DNA of 12,813 bases from Lachnoclostridium sp. UBA6475 (GCA_002435545.1 DJNB01000129.1:1-12813), one strand, 5' to 3'. Positions 6,620-12,813 are shown, counted from the stretch's first letter. Notes: generated from the letters alone by a model not told the origin. Numbers and translations: made by a program.

Positions 6620-6706
6620 TCAAAAATCATAATTATCCGGATCTAAGCCAGCATTTTCAAGCTCCGCATCATCATTAAAACTGTCGTCATCTTCAAACAA
6701 TGCACT
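6620..6706 (-). pseudogene. C-terminal remnant of an acidic-tailed protein gene
   Basis: An open stretch of 28 codons reads ALFEDDDSFNDDAELENAGL followed by DPDNYDF and a TGA, with a stop (TAA) at 6707-6709 immediately upstream and no start. Acidic tails ending in GLDPDxYDF are common at the C-terminus of larger Clostridia proteins, so this is probably the stump of a deleted gene. Its TGA overlaps the possible TTG start at 6623 of the next gene. Confidence 0.45.
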
Positions 6707-6725
6707 TTAGGTTTCCGTTTTCTAT

Positions 6726-6758
6726 ATATTACCACATTGGCTGTCCCAAAAATGGGAC
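6726..6758 (-). promoter_or_regulatory. Possible promoter and operator of the 6587-4175 operon
   Basis: On the minus strand TGGTAATAT (TAATAT at 6726-6731) is an extended -10 without a convincing -35. In the -35 zone lies a palindrome, GTCCCA-4 nt-TGGGAC (6743-6758), which could bind a repressor or activator. It lies about 140 nt ahead of the first gene. Confidence 0.35.
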
Positions 6759-6850
6759 TTGTAAAAAGATTTTTTCTTTTTTTAACTTTTGATACAATTT
6801 TAAACGCAAACAAAAAGTAATGGTCTCTTTCCATGGCAATTTCTTTCTAC

Positions 6851-6883
6851 AAAAAAGCACCCTGCTTTTTTGCAACGTGCTTA
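6851..6883 (-). terminator. Rho-independent terminator after the 53-residue gene
   Basis: On the minus strand AAGCAC pairs with GTGCTT around an inner TGC-AAAAAA-GCA hairpin, and TTTTTT follows. It starts directly behind the stop of the gene at 6884. Confidence 0.65.
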
Positions 6884-7045
6884 TTATAATTCCTTTTCAA
6901 TATCATTAATGCTGATTTCTTCCGTATCAATATCTCCATTCCTTTCTATGTCTGCAATATACGATTTTTTATCTTCAAATATTTCAACTATTGACGCCTT
7001 GCTTCCATCCTTCATCAATACTCTGTCATATTGTTTAATTGTCAT
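6884..7045 (-). CDS. Small acidic protein of unknown function (53 residues)
   Basis: The minus strand from ATG at 7045 reads MTIKQYDRVLMKDGSKASIV and ends DIEKEL, then two adjacent stops. A GAAGGTGG ribosome binding site lies 5 nt upstream and a terminator follows, so it appears genuine. The YDRVLMKDG...IVEIF pattern suggests a small beta-strand domain of the kind found in short Clostridia proteins near polymorphic-toxin genes, possibly an immunity or accessory protein; that role is a guess. Its ATG overlaps the TGA of the upstream gene tail (ATGA). Confidence 0.65.
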   Translation of the reverse strand: MTIKQYDRVLMKDGSKASIVEIFEDKKSYIADIERNGDIDTEEISINDIEKEL

Positions 7046-7164
7046 TTTTCCACCTTCTTCATTTCATAAATATGTTTTTCAAACGAATCCATATACTTTA
7101 CTTGAAAATCATCAAAATCTTTTGCCTTATCCATGCCAAAATAATCCACACGTTCTTCATTATG
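7042..7164 (-). pseudogene. C-terminal remnant of an unidentified gene
   Basis: Forty codons ending in YEMKKVEK are open behind an upstream TGA at 7165-7167, with no ribosome binding site and only internal ATGs. The residues (DYFGMDKAKDFDDFQVKYM) are mixed and protein-like. The stop overlaps the next gene's ATG, the coupling expected of a real operon. I read it as the tail of a larger gene whose body was deleted; it could instead be a very short peptide gene. Confidence 0.4.
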
Positions 7165-7249
7165 TCAGGTTTTATCTCAGCTTCCCCTTAAAGTTCTTAT
7201 GCATATAAAAAAGACCGTTTTCTAGGATGATTATAATCTATGTTACTAT

Positions 7250-7450
7250 TCACTTGTCAATTTGTGATTCTAATTCTGCAAGTTCCACCTTAGCTTTTTC
7301 ATTAATTTCTTTGAAAAGGTAATTATTTGAATCAAGCCCTTCCTTTTTCCAAATCCCCTCTTCCTTCGCTTTCTTTTCAATTTCATTTCTTTTTTCGTTC
7401 CATTTATCAAATATTTTTTTTGCTTCAACATTTGCTTCAGCTCTATTCAT
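7250..7450 (-). CDS. Small charged helical protein (66 residues), unknown function
   Basis: The start at 7450 (MNRAEANVEAKKIFDKWNEK) is chosen for the AGGAGA site 8 nt upstream rather than the in-frame ATG at 7477. The protein is almost entirely helical and charged, with GLDSNNYLFKE in the middle and no cysteine or membrane segment. It resembles short proteins that accompany LXG-type or other contact-dependent toxin genes in Clostridia, which fits the neighbouring gene fragments; this similarity is from memory. A 19-residue frame (MNKEQAKEFGIGHRRWSNE), itself preceded by GAAGGTGG, ends inside its start region and may be a leader or another stump. Confidence 0.65.
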   Translation of the reverse strand: MNRAEANVEAKKIFDKWNEKRNEIEKKAKEEGIWKKEGLDSNNYLFKEINEKAKVELAELESQIDK

Positions 7451-7453
7451 TTG

Positions 7454-7555
7454 ACCATCTCCTATGCCCAATGCCAAATTCTTTTGCCTGTTCTTTATTC
7501 ATTCATCCACCTTCTCTTGTTCCAACAAATACAATGTGCTTAATTCGCTTTTGTT
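7454..7555 (-). other. Gene debris between the ATPase gene and the 66-residue gene
   Basis: Directly after the ATPase stop the minus strand carries a short open tail, KSELSTLYLLEQEKVDE and a TGA, overlapped by ATG of a 19-residue frame that runs into the next gene's start. Each step has a ribosome binding site and an ATGA-type overlap, as in an operon, but the coding parts are too short to be genes. No terminator for the ATPase gene is visible here. Confidence 0.35.
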
Positions 7556-8851
7556 TTAGATACAAAATGCCGCATAAAGAGGAACGATTTTCTTTTTATC
7601 CTCAAAACCAAAATTCTTGGCAGACAGTTTAATGGCATATTCCGGCTGATACGTATCCATATAAATTTTTAAACTTTTTGCCCTGGTATTATCGGCTGAC
7701 TTCACTTCAATCGGAATCAGTTTTCCATTCCTTTGGATGACAAAATCAATTTCCGCGCCTCTGGGAGATTCCCAGTAATAGGTATGATATCCATTAATCG
7801 TCAACTGCACATTTACATAATTTTCAGCCATACCTCCCTTGAAATCATTCAGTTCCTCCACCATATAAAGAATATCATTCGCCATCAAATCTTTTTTCGC
7901 ACAAAGCAACCCAAGATCCGATACATAAATTTTAAACGCATCGATATCCCGATAATTCTCCAATGGCTTCTTGACTTGTTCTACTTTATGAACCTGAGAA
8001 ACTATTCCAGACAAACAAAGCCACTCGATAGCATTTTCAAATTCGGCTGCCCGTCCACCCTTTTTAATCAGCTTATATTGAAACCGTGTATTCCTTTTTG
8101 ATAACTGCACCGTTATATTGTCATAAGCAAGCCTTGTTTTCTTGATTTCATTCAAATTATTATATTTGCTCATATCATTTAAATAACTGGCGAGTATTGT
8201 ATCCTGTGTGTGCCGAACCAAAATATAATCTTTCGTCTGGACAAACTGCATTACACATTCCGGCATACCACCAACCACCAGATATTGGCGGTAATACTGC
8301 ATAGCTGCGTCATGAAGTGCCGATGGAAGAGGCGTATTATCATCAAAGCACTGTCTAATCTGATTTACAAGAGTATCCTCACCCAGCGCCAGCAAAAATT
8401 CTTCCATATCCATTGGATACAGCGTTTTCATATCTACTTTGCCAACCGGGAAAGAGAATTTCGCCCGATTTACAGCCACTCCAAGCAGGCTTCCGGCAAC
8501 GATAACATGATATTCCGGTGCATCCTCACAAAAGTACTTTAGAGCGGTTAATGCCCGTTCACAAAGCTGTATTTCATCAAATACAATCAATGTTTTTTCT
8601 TTTACAATCGTTTGTCCGGCAATATGTGATAAAATCGGAATTAAATATTCCGGACTGATATTTTCCTCAAATGTTTCATTTAATTTTGGATTCGTTTCAA
8701 AATTAAAATAAGCTACATTTTCATAATGCATGCGTCCAAATTCCAAAATAGAATACGTTTTACCAACCTGTCTTGCCCCCTGTAGAATCAAGGGTTTGCG
8801 ATGGCCGCTTTGTTTCCATTCCCGTAAAAATTCCATTACTTTTCGATACAT
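7556..8851 (-). CDS. AAA-family ATPase with a DUF4143-type C-terminal domain
   Basis: The 431-residue protein has Walker A GARQVGKT at residues 25-32, Walker B TLIVFDE at 87-93, and VIVAGSLLG (sensor region) at about 116-124, the pattern of the AAA_14 ATPases. The C-terminal part holds the DUF4143 nuclease-like fold, with GAEIDFVI (D369) and IEVKSA (E382, K384), residues placed as in PD-(D/E)XK proteins. It is of full family length. The start at 8851 is fixed by AAAGGAGG, 8 nt upstream; the frame stays open to 9046, but without a better site. These proteins are widespread and mobile in bacteria; their function is poorly defined and nuclease activity is not established for most. It has its own promoter and is encoded alone. 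Confidence 0.92.
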   Translation of the reverse strand: MYRKVMEFLREWKQSGHRKPLILQGARQVGKTYSILEFGRMHYENVAYFNFETNPKLNETFEENISPEYLIPILSHIAGQTIVKEKTLIVFDEIQLCERALTALKYFCEDAPEYHVIVAGSLLGVAVNRAKFSFPVGKVDMKTLYPMDMEEFLLALGEDTLVNQIRQCFDDNTPLPSALHDAAMQYYRQYLVVGGMPECVMQFVQTKDYILVRHTQDTILASYLNDMSKYNNLNEIKKTRLAYDNITVQLSKRNTRFQYKLIKKGGRAAEFENAIEWLCLSGIVSQVHKVEQVKKPLENYRDIDAFKIYVSDLGLLCAKKDLMANDILYMVEELNDFKGGMAENYVNVQLTINGYHTYYWESPRGAEIDFVIQRNGKLIPIEVKSADNTRAKSLKIYMDTYQPEYAIKLSAKNFGFEDKKKIVPLYAAFCI

Positions 8852-8881
8852 AAATAAAACCTCCTTTGAAGTCTTACTTAC

Positions 8882-8910
8882 ATTATAAATATAATTCGTG
8901 TAAAAATCAA
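8882..8910 (-). promoter_or_regulatory. Sigma-A promoter of the AAA ATPase gene
   Basis: TTGATT (8905-8910) and TATAAT (8882-8887) on the minus strand are 17 nt apart and end 30 nt ahead of the ATG. A TTTACAC just downstream of the -35 is repeated inverted as GTGTAAA further upstream (spanning about 8898-8934), a possible operator. Confidence 0.7.
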
Positions 8911-8934
8911 CATAAAATCCATAAAAATTTACAC

Positions 8935-9085
8935 TAAAACGCATGAACTTTTTTCTCTTTTTCACACTAATCGACACGAATACTGCTTTTATCGTTTTTT
9001 CATCAATGCTCATTTTCAGCACAGATATCATGATGTCAGTCAGCATTCCACCTTCACCATCCTGCCCTCCGTGTCACGCTAAGGG
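8935..9085. other. Non-coding interval between the ATPase promoter and the GNAT terminator
   Basis: No gene is supported here. The minus-strand frame of the ATPase is open through much of it but has no good start. Several GTGT-containing half-sites (around 8930, 8965 and 8978) recur in both orientations; their significance is unclear. Confidence 0.4.
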
Positions 9086-9088
9086 ATA

Positions 9089-9114
9089 GAAAAAAGATAC
9101 CCATCCTAGGGTAC
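9089..9114 (-). terminator. Terminator downstream of the GNAT gene
   Basis: On the minus strand TACCC-TAGGAT-GGGTA forms a 5-bp stem followed by TCTTTTTT, shortly after the GNAT stop codon at 9131. Confidence 0.6.
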
Positions 9115-9130
9115 CCTTTTAAAAATATTT

Positions 9131-9748
9131 TTAAGTATGTATATATTTGAGTAATTGCATTAACTCTTCTCCCTGAATCATTGTCTCATCCTTGTCTAAC
9201 TTTCGTTTTCCAAATAAAACAAATCCATTATTCTGATAAAATCGGATCAATTTTTCCTTATTTTCACATTCTACATATGTAAACTTGCCTCCAAGTTCAT
9301 ACTGAATATCATGTATTCGATCAACTGCCATTTTCAGTAATTCGTCTCCGCTAATTAAAGTATTATTTCCATCTGTAAAGTTTTTCCCTAACTGACCAAT
9401 TAAAATTGCTGGTACCATACAACCTTCTTCTGAGAACGATGTTACATCAAATTGCAGCAATTTTGAGTACGTCCTCTTACTAACAGAATTTCGTTCAACT
9501 TCAATAACTTTACTTGCAATTGAATAATACCCAATCAAATAACTTTCTGTTTCATCCGCACTACACCAAAAAACCAAAAAAGTTTTTGCAAATCCTTGTT
9601 GTGAAAACAGTATTGCTTTTCGTTTTAAAAAATATTCTACATCTTCGTTTTGCGGACATGAAAAATCAGAAAGAATGGTTTCAACCCTATCCTTTCCTAA
9701 TTCTTCCAACATATTTTGTAAATTAACTTGATAATATTTAGATTGCAT
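9131..9748 (-). CDS. GNAT-family N-acetyltransferase, probable toxin of a toxin-antitoxin pair
   Basis: The 205-residue protein contains the features of GNAT acetyltransferases that act with a small upstream antitoxin: FSCPQNEDVEYFL near residue 29, strands around LIGYYSIASKVI, a VPAILIGQLGKNF acetyl-CoA-binding region around residue 113, and a C-terminal LIRFYQNNGFVLFGKR, the typical GNAT F-Y-x-x-x-G-F ending. Related toxins (TacT type) acetylate charged aminoacyl-tRNA; that this one does so is inference. The ATG at 9748 is 1 nt past the stop of the 57-residue gene, fitting translational coupling; an in-frame GTG at 9778 would overlap that gene and has no properly spaced ribosome binding site, so the exact start is uncertain. 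The gene is followed by a terminator. Confidence 0.8.
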   Translation of the reverse strand: MQSKYYQVNLQNMLEELGKDRVETILSDFSCPQNEDVEYFLKRKAILFSQQGFAKTFLVFWCSADETESYLIGYYSIASKVIEVERNSVSKRTYSKLLQFDVTSFSEEGCMVPAILIGQLGKNFTDGNNTLISGDELLKMAVDRIHDIQYELGGKFTYVECENKEKLIRFYQNNGFVLFGKRKLDKDETMIQGEELMQLLKYIHT

Positions 9749-9749
9749 T

Positions 9750-9923
9750 TCACATATTTTCAAAGAATCTTTTGACACTCCCTTTGTCTAATTCTGTACA
9801 TTCGCGACTATATTGTACTTCATTTTCTTTTACATACTTTGTTTTTTCTATCGCATCAGCAAATGAACGACAAAGTTTACTATCTCGTATTTTGACTGTT
9901 TTTAATATACTTTTTGTTGCCAT
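9750..9923 (-). CDS. Small protein (57 residues), probable antitoxin for the GNAT
   Basis: The minus strand from 9923 reads MATKSILKTVKIRDSKLCRS and ends KRFFENM before a TGA at 9750-9752. GGAGG stands 8 nt before the ATG and a strong promoter just upstream, so it is clearly expressed. The MATKSILK start, central FADAIEKT helix and C-terminal xxFF motif recur, as far as I recall, in short Firmicute proteins encoded before such acetyltransferases. The order (small gene first, one transcript, 1-nt gap) fits an antitoxin. Ribbon-helix-helix DNA binding could not be confirmed from sequence. Confidence 0.72.
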   Translation of the reverse strand: MATKSILKTVKIRDSKLCRSFADAIEKTKYVKENEVQYSRECTELDKGSVKRFFENM

Positions 9924-9951
9924 TTCATCCGCCTCCTCTCTAATTTACATC

Positions 9952-9980
9952 ATTATACACAATAGAATTTGAAATGTCAA
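9952..9980 (-). promoter_or_regulatory. Consensus sigma-A promoter of the antitoxin-GNAT operon
   Basis: A perfect TTGACA (9975-9980), 17-nt spacer and TATAAT (9952-9957) on the minus strand. The expected transcript start is about 20 nt from the ATG. Such strength suggests that expression is limited by repression, as in autoregulated toxin-antitoxin operons. Confidence 0.85.
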
Positions 9981-10088
9981 CTTTCTTCTCATAATCTCTC
10001 TACTTCAATGTAACCATATTTTACAAAATAATACCGTTCTATTCATGAGGCTGAAAACCCTCGCAAATCCCTTTAAAAGACAATACAA
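9981..10088. other. Intergenic interval, no gene seen
   Basis: AT-rich spacer between the accessory block and the cotJ operon. It holds a short GAGG-CCTC hairpin near 10046-10060 but no open frame with a ribosome binding site. Confidence 0.4.
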
Positions 10089-10110
10089 GGCTCGGATTTT
10101 CATCCGAGCC
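10089..10110 (-). terminator. Probable terminator of the cotJABC operon
   Basis: GGCTCGGAT and ATCCGAGCC make a perfect 9-bp stem with a TTTC (GAAA) loop about 30 nt past the cotJC stop. The T tract after it on the minus strand (TTGTATTGTCTTTT) is broken, so efficiency is uncertain. Confidence 0.65.
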
Positions 10111-10139
10111 TCGCATCATTCACTCCGTTTTTTAACCAA

Positions 10140-10748
10140 TTATTTACAAAATTGTTTGTCAAAATCCGGGTTAAATGCGTAGATGTTTTTGTGGTCAAGG
10201 TCATCGGTGATCAGGCGCAGGCTTTCGCCGAAACGCTGATAGTGAACGATCTCGCGCTCGCGGAGATAGCGGATCGGGTCGCAGACTTCCGGATCTTTGA
10301 TCAGGCGCAGAATATTGTCGTAGGTCAGACGTGCTTTCTGCTCTGCCGCCATATCTTCGTGCATGTCGGCGATCGGGTCACCGGTGGACTGGATTCCTGT
10401 TGCGCTCCAAGGTTCGCCGGAAGCGGCCTGCGGCCAAAGTCCGATCGTGTGATCTACGTAGTATGGAGCAAATCCCTGCTCCTGCAGTTCTTCCGCGGTA
10501 AGGTTTTTCGTCAGCTGGTGAACGATCGCGCAGATCATTTCCATGTGGGCGAGTTCCTCGGTGCCGATGTCAGTCAGAACGCCGGCTACCTTGCGGTTCG
10601 TGTTTGAATAACGCTGGGACAGATAGCGCATTGCCGCACCGACTTCTCCGTCGGGGCCGCCAAATTGTGAAATGATCACTTTCGCCATCTCAGCATTTGG
10701 GCGGGTGATATTTACCGGGTATTGCAAACGTTTTTCATATTTCCACAT
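10140..10748 (-). CDS. cotJC: Spore coat protein CotJC, manganese-catalase family
   Basis: The 202-residue protein is a ferritin-like four-helix protein of the Mn-catalase family, full length for CotJC. Likely metal ligands are E35 (GEVGAAMRY), E65 and H68 (GTEELAHME), E136 (AAEQKAR) and H169 (EREIVHYQRF), matching the dimanganese site of known Mn catalases. CotJC is deposited in the spore coat with CotJA and CotJB and may break down hydrogen peroxide. The gene begins 3 nt after cotJB, with AGGAGG inside the cotJB end. Its codon use is GC-richer than the accessory genes to the left, as expected of a core gene. Confidence 0.95.
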   Translation of the reverse strand: MWKYEKRLQYPVNITRPNAEMAKVIISQFGGPDGEVGAAMRYLSQRYSNTNRKVAGVLTDIGTEELAHMEMICAIVHQLTKNLTAEELQEQGFAPYYVDHTIGLWPQAASGEPWSATGIQSTGDPIADMHEDMAAEQKARLTYDNILRLIKDPEVCDPIRYLREREIVHYQRFGESLRLITDDLDHKNIYAFNPDFDKQFCK

Positions 10749-10751
10749 TGA

Positions 10752-11009
10752 TCAACATCCTCCTTCCCATGGCCACGGGCCTTCCACCCAGGTCCAGCGG
10801 TCATCTGTGATGACATTACTATTTTGCAGCGGTCCGTAGCATTGCGTGTATTCCTCGGATGCCTCGTGGTATAATTTCTTATACTTTTTGTAATACTTCA
10901 ATGCTTCCTCATCATAGGGATGCGTATCCAGGTACAGTACGACATCATCGATGGCAAAGGCAACTTCCTGGATATAACGCAGCAATTTCTTTTTGTCTGT
11001 CTGATTCAT
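10752..11009 (-). CDS. cotJB: Spore coat protein CotJB
   Basis: The 85-residue protein has the typical CotJB sequence: LLRYIQEVAFAIDDVVLYLD, HPYDEEALKYY, and the closing WxWVEGPWPWEGGC. The start is at 11009, with GGGAGGG 8 nt upstream; an in-frame ATG at 11054 would intrude deep into cotJA. The ATG overlaps the cotJA TGA (ATGA), so translation is coupled. It is needed with CotJA and CotJC for the CotJ coat layer in Bacillus; the same role is inferred here. Confidence 0.94.
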   Translation of the reverse strand: MNQTDKKKLLRYIQEVAFAIDDVVLYLDTHPYDEEALKYYKKYKKLYHEASEEYTQCYGPLQNSNVITDDRWTWVEGPWPWEGGC

Positions 11010-11326
11010 CGTCGATCCCTCCCTTGATATGATGGCTGTGCACAATGCGCGCACGCTGCTTTGCTTCCAATAAATGGAAGGACAAGATCTTCAAAGATCG
11101 AGCCGTGTGCCAGACCGCTTCCACCGTCCATAACGTTTTTCCACGTCTGCCATTTTACCGAGGCAATTGCCAGGGACTGGCGTTCCGGGCGTGGACAAGG
11201 GCGGGATTCCGGCATTTCCGGCTTGCGGTCACGGCATCCGCAGGAGGAGGATGGCATATTTGCAGACATCGCGCCGCGCGGTCTTGAATTCTGATTGCAA
11301 TTACAATTTCTAGAATATGAATTCAT
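11006..11326 (-). CDS. cotJA: Spore coat-associated protein CotJA
   Basis: The 106-residue protein has a Cys/Ser/Pro/Arg-rich N-terminal half (CNCNQNSRPRG, CGCRDRKPEMP) followed by the CotJA core, SLAIASVKWQTWKNV...LAHGSIFEDLVLPFIG. It is the first gene of cotJABC. The ATG at 11326 is preceded by AAGGGGA, but that site lies in the 3' arm of the clpB terminator, with seven T residues between it and the ATG. In Bacillus cotJ is transcribed by sigma-E in the mother cell; a CATATAGT in the hairpin loop is only a weak match to a sigma-E -10, so the promoter is unresolved. Confidence 0.88.
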   Translation of the reverse strand: MNSYSRNCNCNQNSRPRGAMSANMPSSSCGCRDRKPEMPESRPCPRPERQSLAIASVKWQTWKNVMDGGSGLAHGSIFEDLVLPFIGSKAACAHCAQPSYQGRDRR

Positions 11327-11385
11327 AAAAAAATCCCCTTGCTATTTTGCTTTTTAGTATACTATATGACAAAATTCGCAAGGGG
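11327..11385 (-). terminator. clpB terminator hairpin overlapping the cotJA ribosome binding site
   Basis: On the minus strand CCCCTTGC (11378-11385) pairs with GCAAGGGG (11335-11342), and inside that ATTTTG (11370-11375) pairs with CAAAAT (11344-11349), leaving a 20-nt loop with TAGTATACTA. TTTTTTT (11327-11333) follows and runs to the cotJA ATG. It is a strong intrinsic terminator placed just behind the clpB stop, and its 3' arm is the cotJA Shine-Dalgarno. Confidence 0.8.
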
Positions 11386-11395
11386 TGTTATTTAT

Positions 11396-12813
11396 TTACA
11401 ACATTTCATCGGTAATAACAAAATGCTCGCCGGCATGAAGTTCGTCGGACAAAATCTTTTTGGCAAGAAGCGTCTCTACCTTTTTCTGGATATAACGCTT
11501 CAATGGCCGCGCGCCATAAGCCGGTTCGTACGCATCTTCCACCACTTTGTCTTTCGCTGCGCCGGTAAGTTCTACCGTAAGTTCGCGGTCGGCAAGACGG
11601 CGGTTCAGATCTGCGATCAAAAGATCAATGATTCCGCGGATATTGTCTCTTGTCAGCGGCTTAAACATAATGGTTTCGTCAAGACGGTTCAAAAATTCCG
11701 GTTTGAAGCTGAGACGAAGTTTTTCCATTACTTTCTGTTCGGCCTCCGGCAGGATATTTCCGTCCTCGTCGATACCGTCAAGCAAATATTCCGCTCCGAG
11801 ATTCGAAGTCATGATCAAAATCGTGTTTTTGAAATCGACCGTACGGCCTTTTGAGTCTGTCACACGTCCATCATCCAATATTTGTAAGAAAATATTGAAT
11901 ACGTCCGGGTGCGCTTTCTCAATCTCATCAAACAATACGACGGAATATGGTTTTCTTCGCACTGCCTCGGTCAGCTGGCCGCCTTCCTCGTAGCCGACAT
12001 ATCCCGGAGGCGCTCCGATCAGACGCGATACGGAATGTTTCTCCATATATTCACTCATATCAATACGTATGATGTTCTGTTCGTTGTCAAACAAATTCTC
12101 AGCAAGGCTCTTCGCAAGCTCCGTCTTTCCGACGCCGGTAGGACCAAGGAAGAGAAATGAGCCGATTGGCTTTGTCGGATCTTTGATCCCGGCTTTGGAA
12201 CGAAGGATTGCTTCCGTCACTTTCGTTACGCCCTCGTCCTGGCCGACCACTCGTTTGTGAAGCGCATCTGCCAGATGAAGCGTTTTATTTCGCTCCGATT
12301 CCGTCAGTTTGGAAACCGGGATTCCAGTCCAGCGCGATACAATTTTGGCAATTTCTTCCTCTGTCACGCTCTCATGAACCATCGACTGGTCGCCGGTCTT
12401 TGCCTTTTCTTCGGCTTCCTGCAATTGTTTCTGCACTCTTGGCAGATCTCCATACTGCAATTGTGCCGCTTTTTCAAGGTCATAATTATTTTTCGCCATT
12501 TCAATCTGGTTGCGGACAGTTTCAAGTTCGGTCTTCAGGCTGTGAACTTTTTCCACCGCGCTTCGCTCATTGTCCCATTTCGCCTTTTCGCCGGCAAATT
12601 GTTCGCGAAGTTCTGCCAATTCTTTCTGTAAATTGGTCAGACGCTCTTTGCTCAGATTGTCCGTTTCTTTTTTCAAAGCGGCTTCTTCGATCTCCAGCTG
12701 CATGATGTGACGCTGCACGTCATCCAGTTCGGTCGGCAGCGAATCCAGCTCGGTTTTGATGAGCGCACACGCTTCATCGACAAGGTCGATCGCCTTATCC
12801 GGAAGGAAACGGT
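11396..12813 (-). CDS. clpB: ATP-dependent disaggregase ClpB, C-terminal 471 residues (5' end beyond the right edge)
   Basis: ClpB is a hexameric Hsp100 unfoldase that rescues aggregated proteins with DnaK. The visible part starts in the end of the first AAA module (RFLPDKAIDLVDEA), passes through the long coiled-coil middle domain (about 40-145) that marks ClpB rather than ClpC or ClpA, then the second AAA module: Walker A GPTGVGKT at about residue 223, Walker B VVLFDE at about 291, GAPPGYVGYEEGG as pore-loop region, sensor TSNLGAEYL, and the GARPLKR sensor-2 motif. The frame is intact to the stop at 11396. About half the protein, including the N-terminal domain, is off the window. No CIRCE or heat-shock operator can be seen because the 5' end is missing. 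Confidence 0.97.
   Translation of the reverse strand, partial: RFLPDKAIDLVDEACALIKTELDSLPTELDDVQRHIMQLEIEEAALKKETDNLSKERLTNLQKELAELREQFAGEKAKWDNERSAVEKVHSLKTELETVRNQIEMAKNNYDLEKAAQLQYGDLPRVQKQLQEAEEKAKTGDQSMVHESVTEEEIAKIVSRWTGIPVSKLTESERNKTLHLADALHKRVVGQDEGVTKVTEAILRSKAGIKDPTKPIGSFLFLGPTGVGKTELAKSLAENLFDNEQNIIRIDMSEYMEKHSVSRLIGAPPGYVGYEEGGQLTEAVRRKPYSVVLFDEIEKAHPDVFNIFLQILDDGRVTDSKGRTVDFKNTILIMTSNLGAEYLLDGIDEDGNILPEAEQKVMEKLRLSFKPEFLNRLDETIMFKPLTRDNIRGIIDLLIADLNRRLADRELTVELTGAAKDKVVEDAYEPAYGARPLKRYIQKKVETLLAKKILSDELHAGEHFVITDEML

Noticed and set aside
6643..6834. 63-residue minus-strand frame upstream of the coiled-coil gene
   Set aside because: Basic, low-information sequence spanning the promoter and palindrome, no ribosome binding site; the acidic remnant in another frame explains the region better.
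7230..7260. TTGACA...TATAAT on the minus strand after the 66-residue gene
   Set aside because: The spacer is 19 nt and the TTGACA overlaps the gene's last codons; too weak to list as a promoter.
8852..9046. 65-residue N-terminal extension of the AAA ATPase
   Set aside because: The frame is open by chance in AT-rich DNA, and the promoter at 8882-8910 and the AAAGGAGG site both point to the start at 8851.
10152..10607. Long plus-strand open frame opposite cotJC
   Set aside because: It is a shadow frame of a conserved GC-rich gene, with no ribosome binding site and no protein-like match; the same holds for plus-strand frames opposite clpB.

Overview
The window looks like a spore-forming Clostridia chromosome, most likely a Lachnospiraceae-type gut Firmicute. 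The case rests on a cotJA-cotJB-cotJC spore-coat operon beside clpB at the right end, consistently strong AGGAGG ribosome binding sites, near-consensus sigma-A promoters, and several small gene families typical of that group. No rRNA, tRNA or CRISPR was seen. Codon and base use differ visibly: the clpB/cotJ block (about 10140-12813) is clearly more GC-rich than the AT-rich block to its left (1-10000), which reads as an accessory region next to a conserved core segment.

Left region (1-3783): a type I restriction-modification locus built for DNA inversion. hsdM points left into the first 20 codons of hsdS, which runs off the window. Behind hsdM lie two promoterless, startless hsdS half-genes, one on each strand, flanking a complete tyrosine recombinase gene. 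The same 21-bp sequence, encoding AWEQRK of HsdS, occurs three times: in the expressed hsdS (1-21), at the first silent half (1865-1885, opposite orientation) and at the second silent half (3760-3780). A second inverted pair, encoding LITLHQRE, closes the 3' ends of the two silent halves. Recombination at the first pair would flip hsdM, its promoter and the hsdS start codon as one block, fusing them in frame to another specificity domain. This is the most interesting system in the window.

Middle region (3784-6840): a broken HIRAN-domain gene, then a leftward three-gene operon of unknown function: a 408-residue coiled-coil protein with an internal duplication, a membrane-anchored Ser/Asp-rich protein with a Cys/His metal-binding motif, and a zinc-ribbon protein. 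It starts near an extended -10 promoter with an adjacent palindrome.

Region 6840-10000: small genes and gene tails that look like the debris of a larger locus, a DUF4143-type AAA ATPase with its own promoter, and a GNAT acetyltransferase gene preceded by a 57-residue gene under a perfect TTGACA-17-TATAAT promoter, which together look like a toxin-antitoxin pair.

Right region (10080-12813): cotJABC, tightly coupled and ended by a 9-bp-stem hairpin, and the C-terminal part of clpB. The clpB terminator hairpin carries the cotJA ribosome binding site in its 3' arm.
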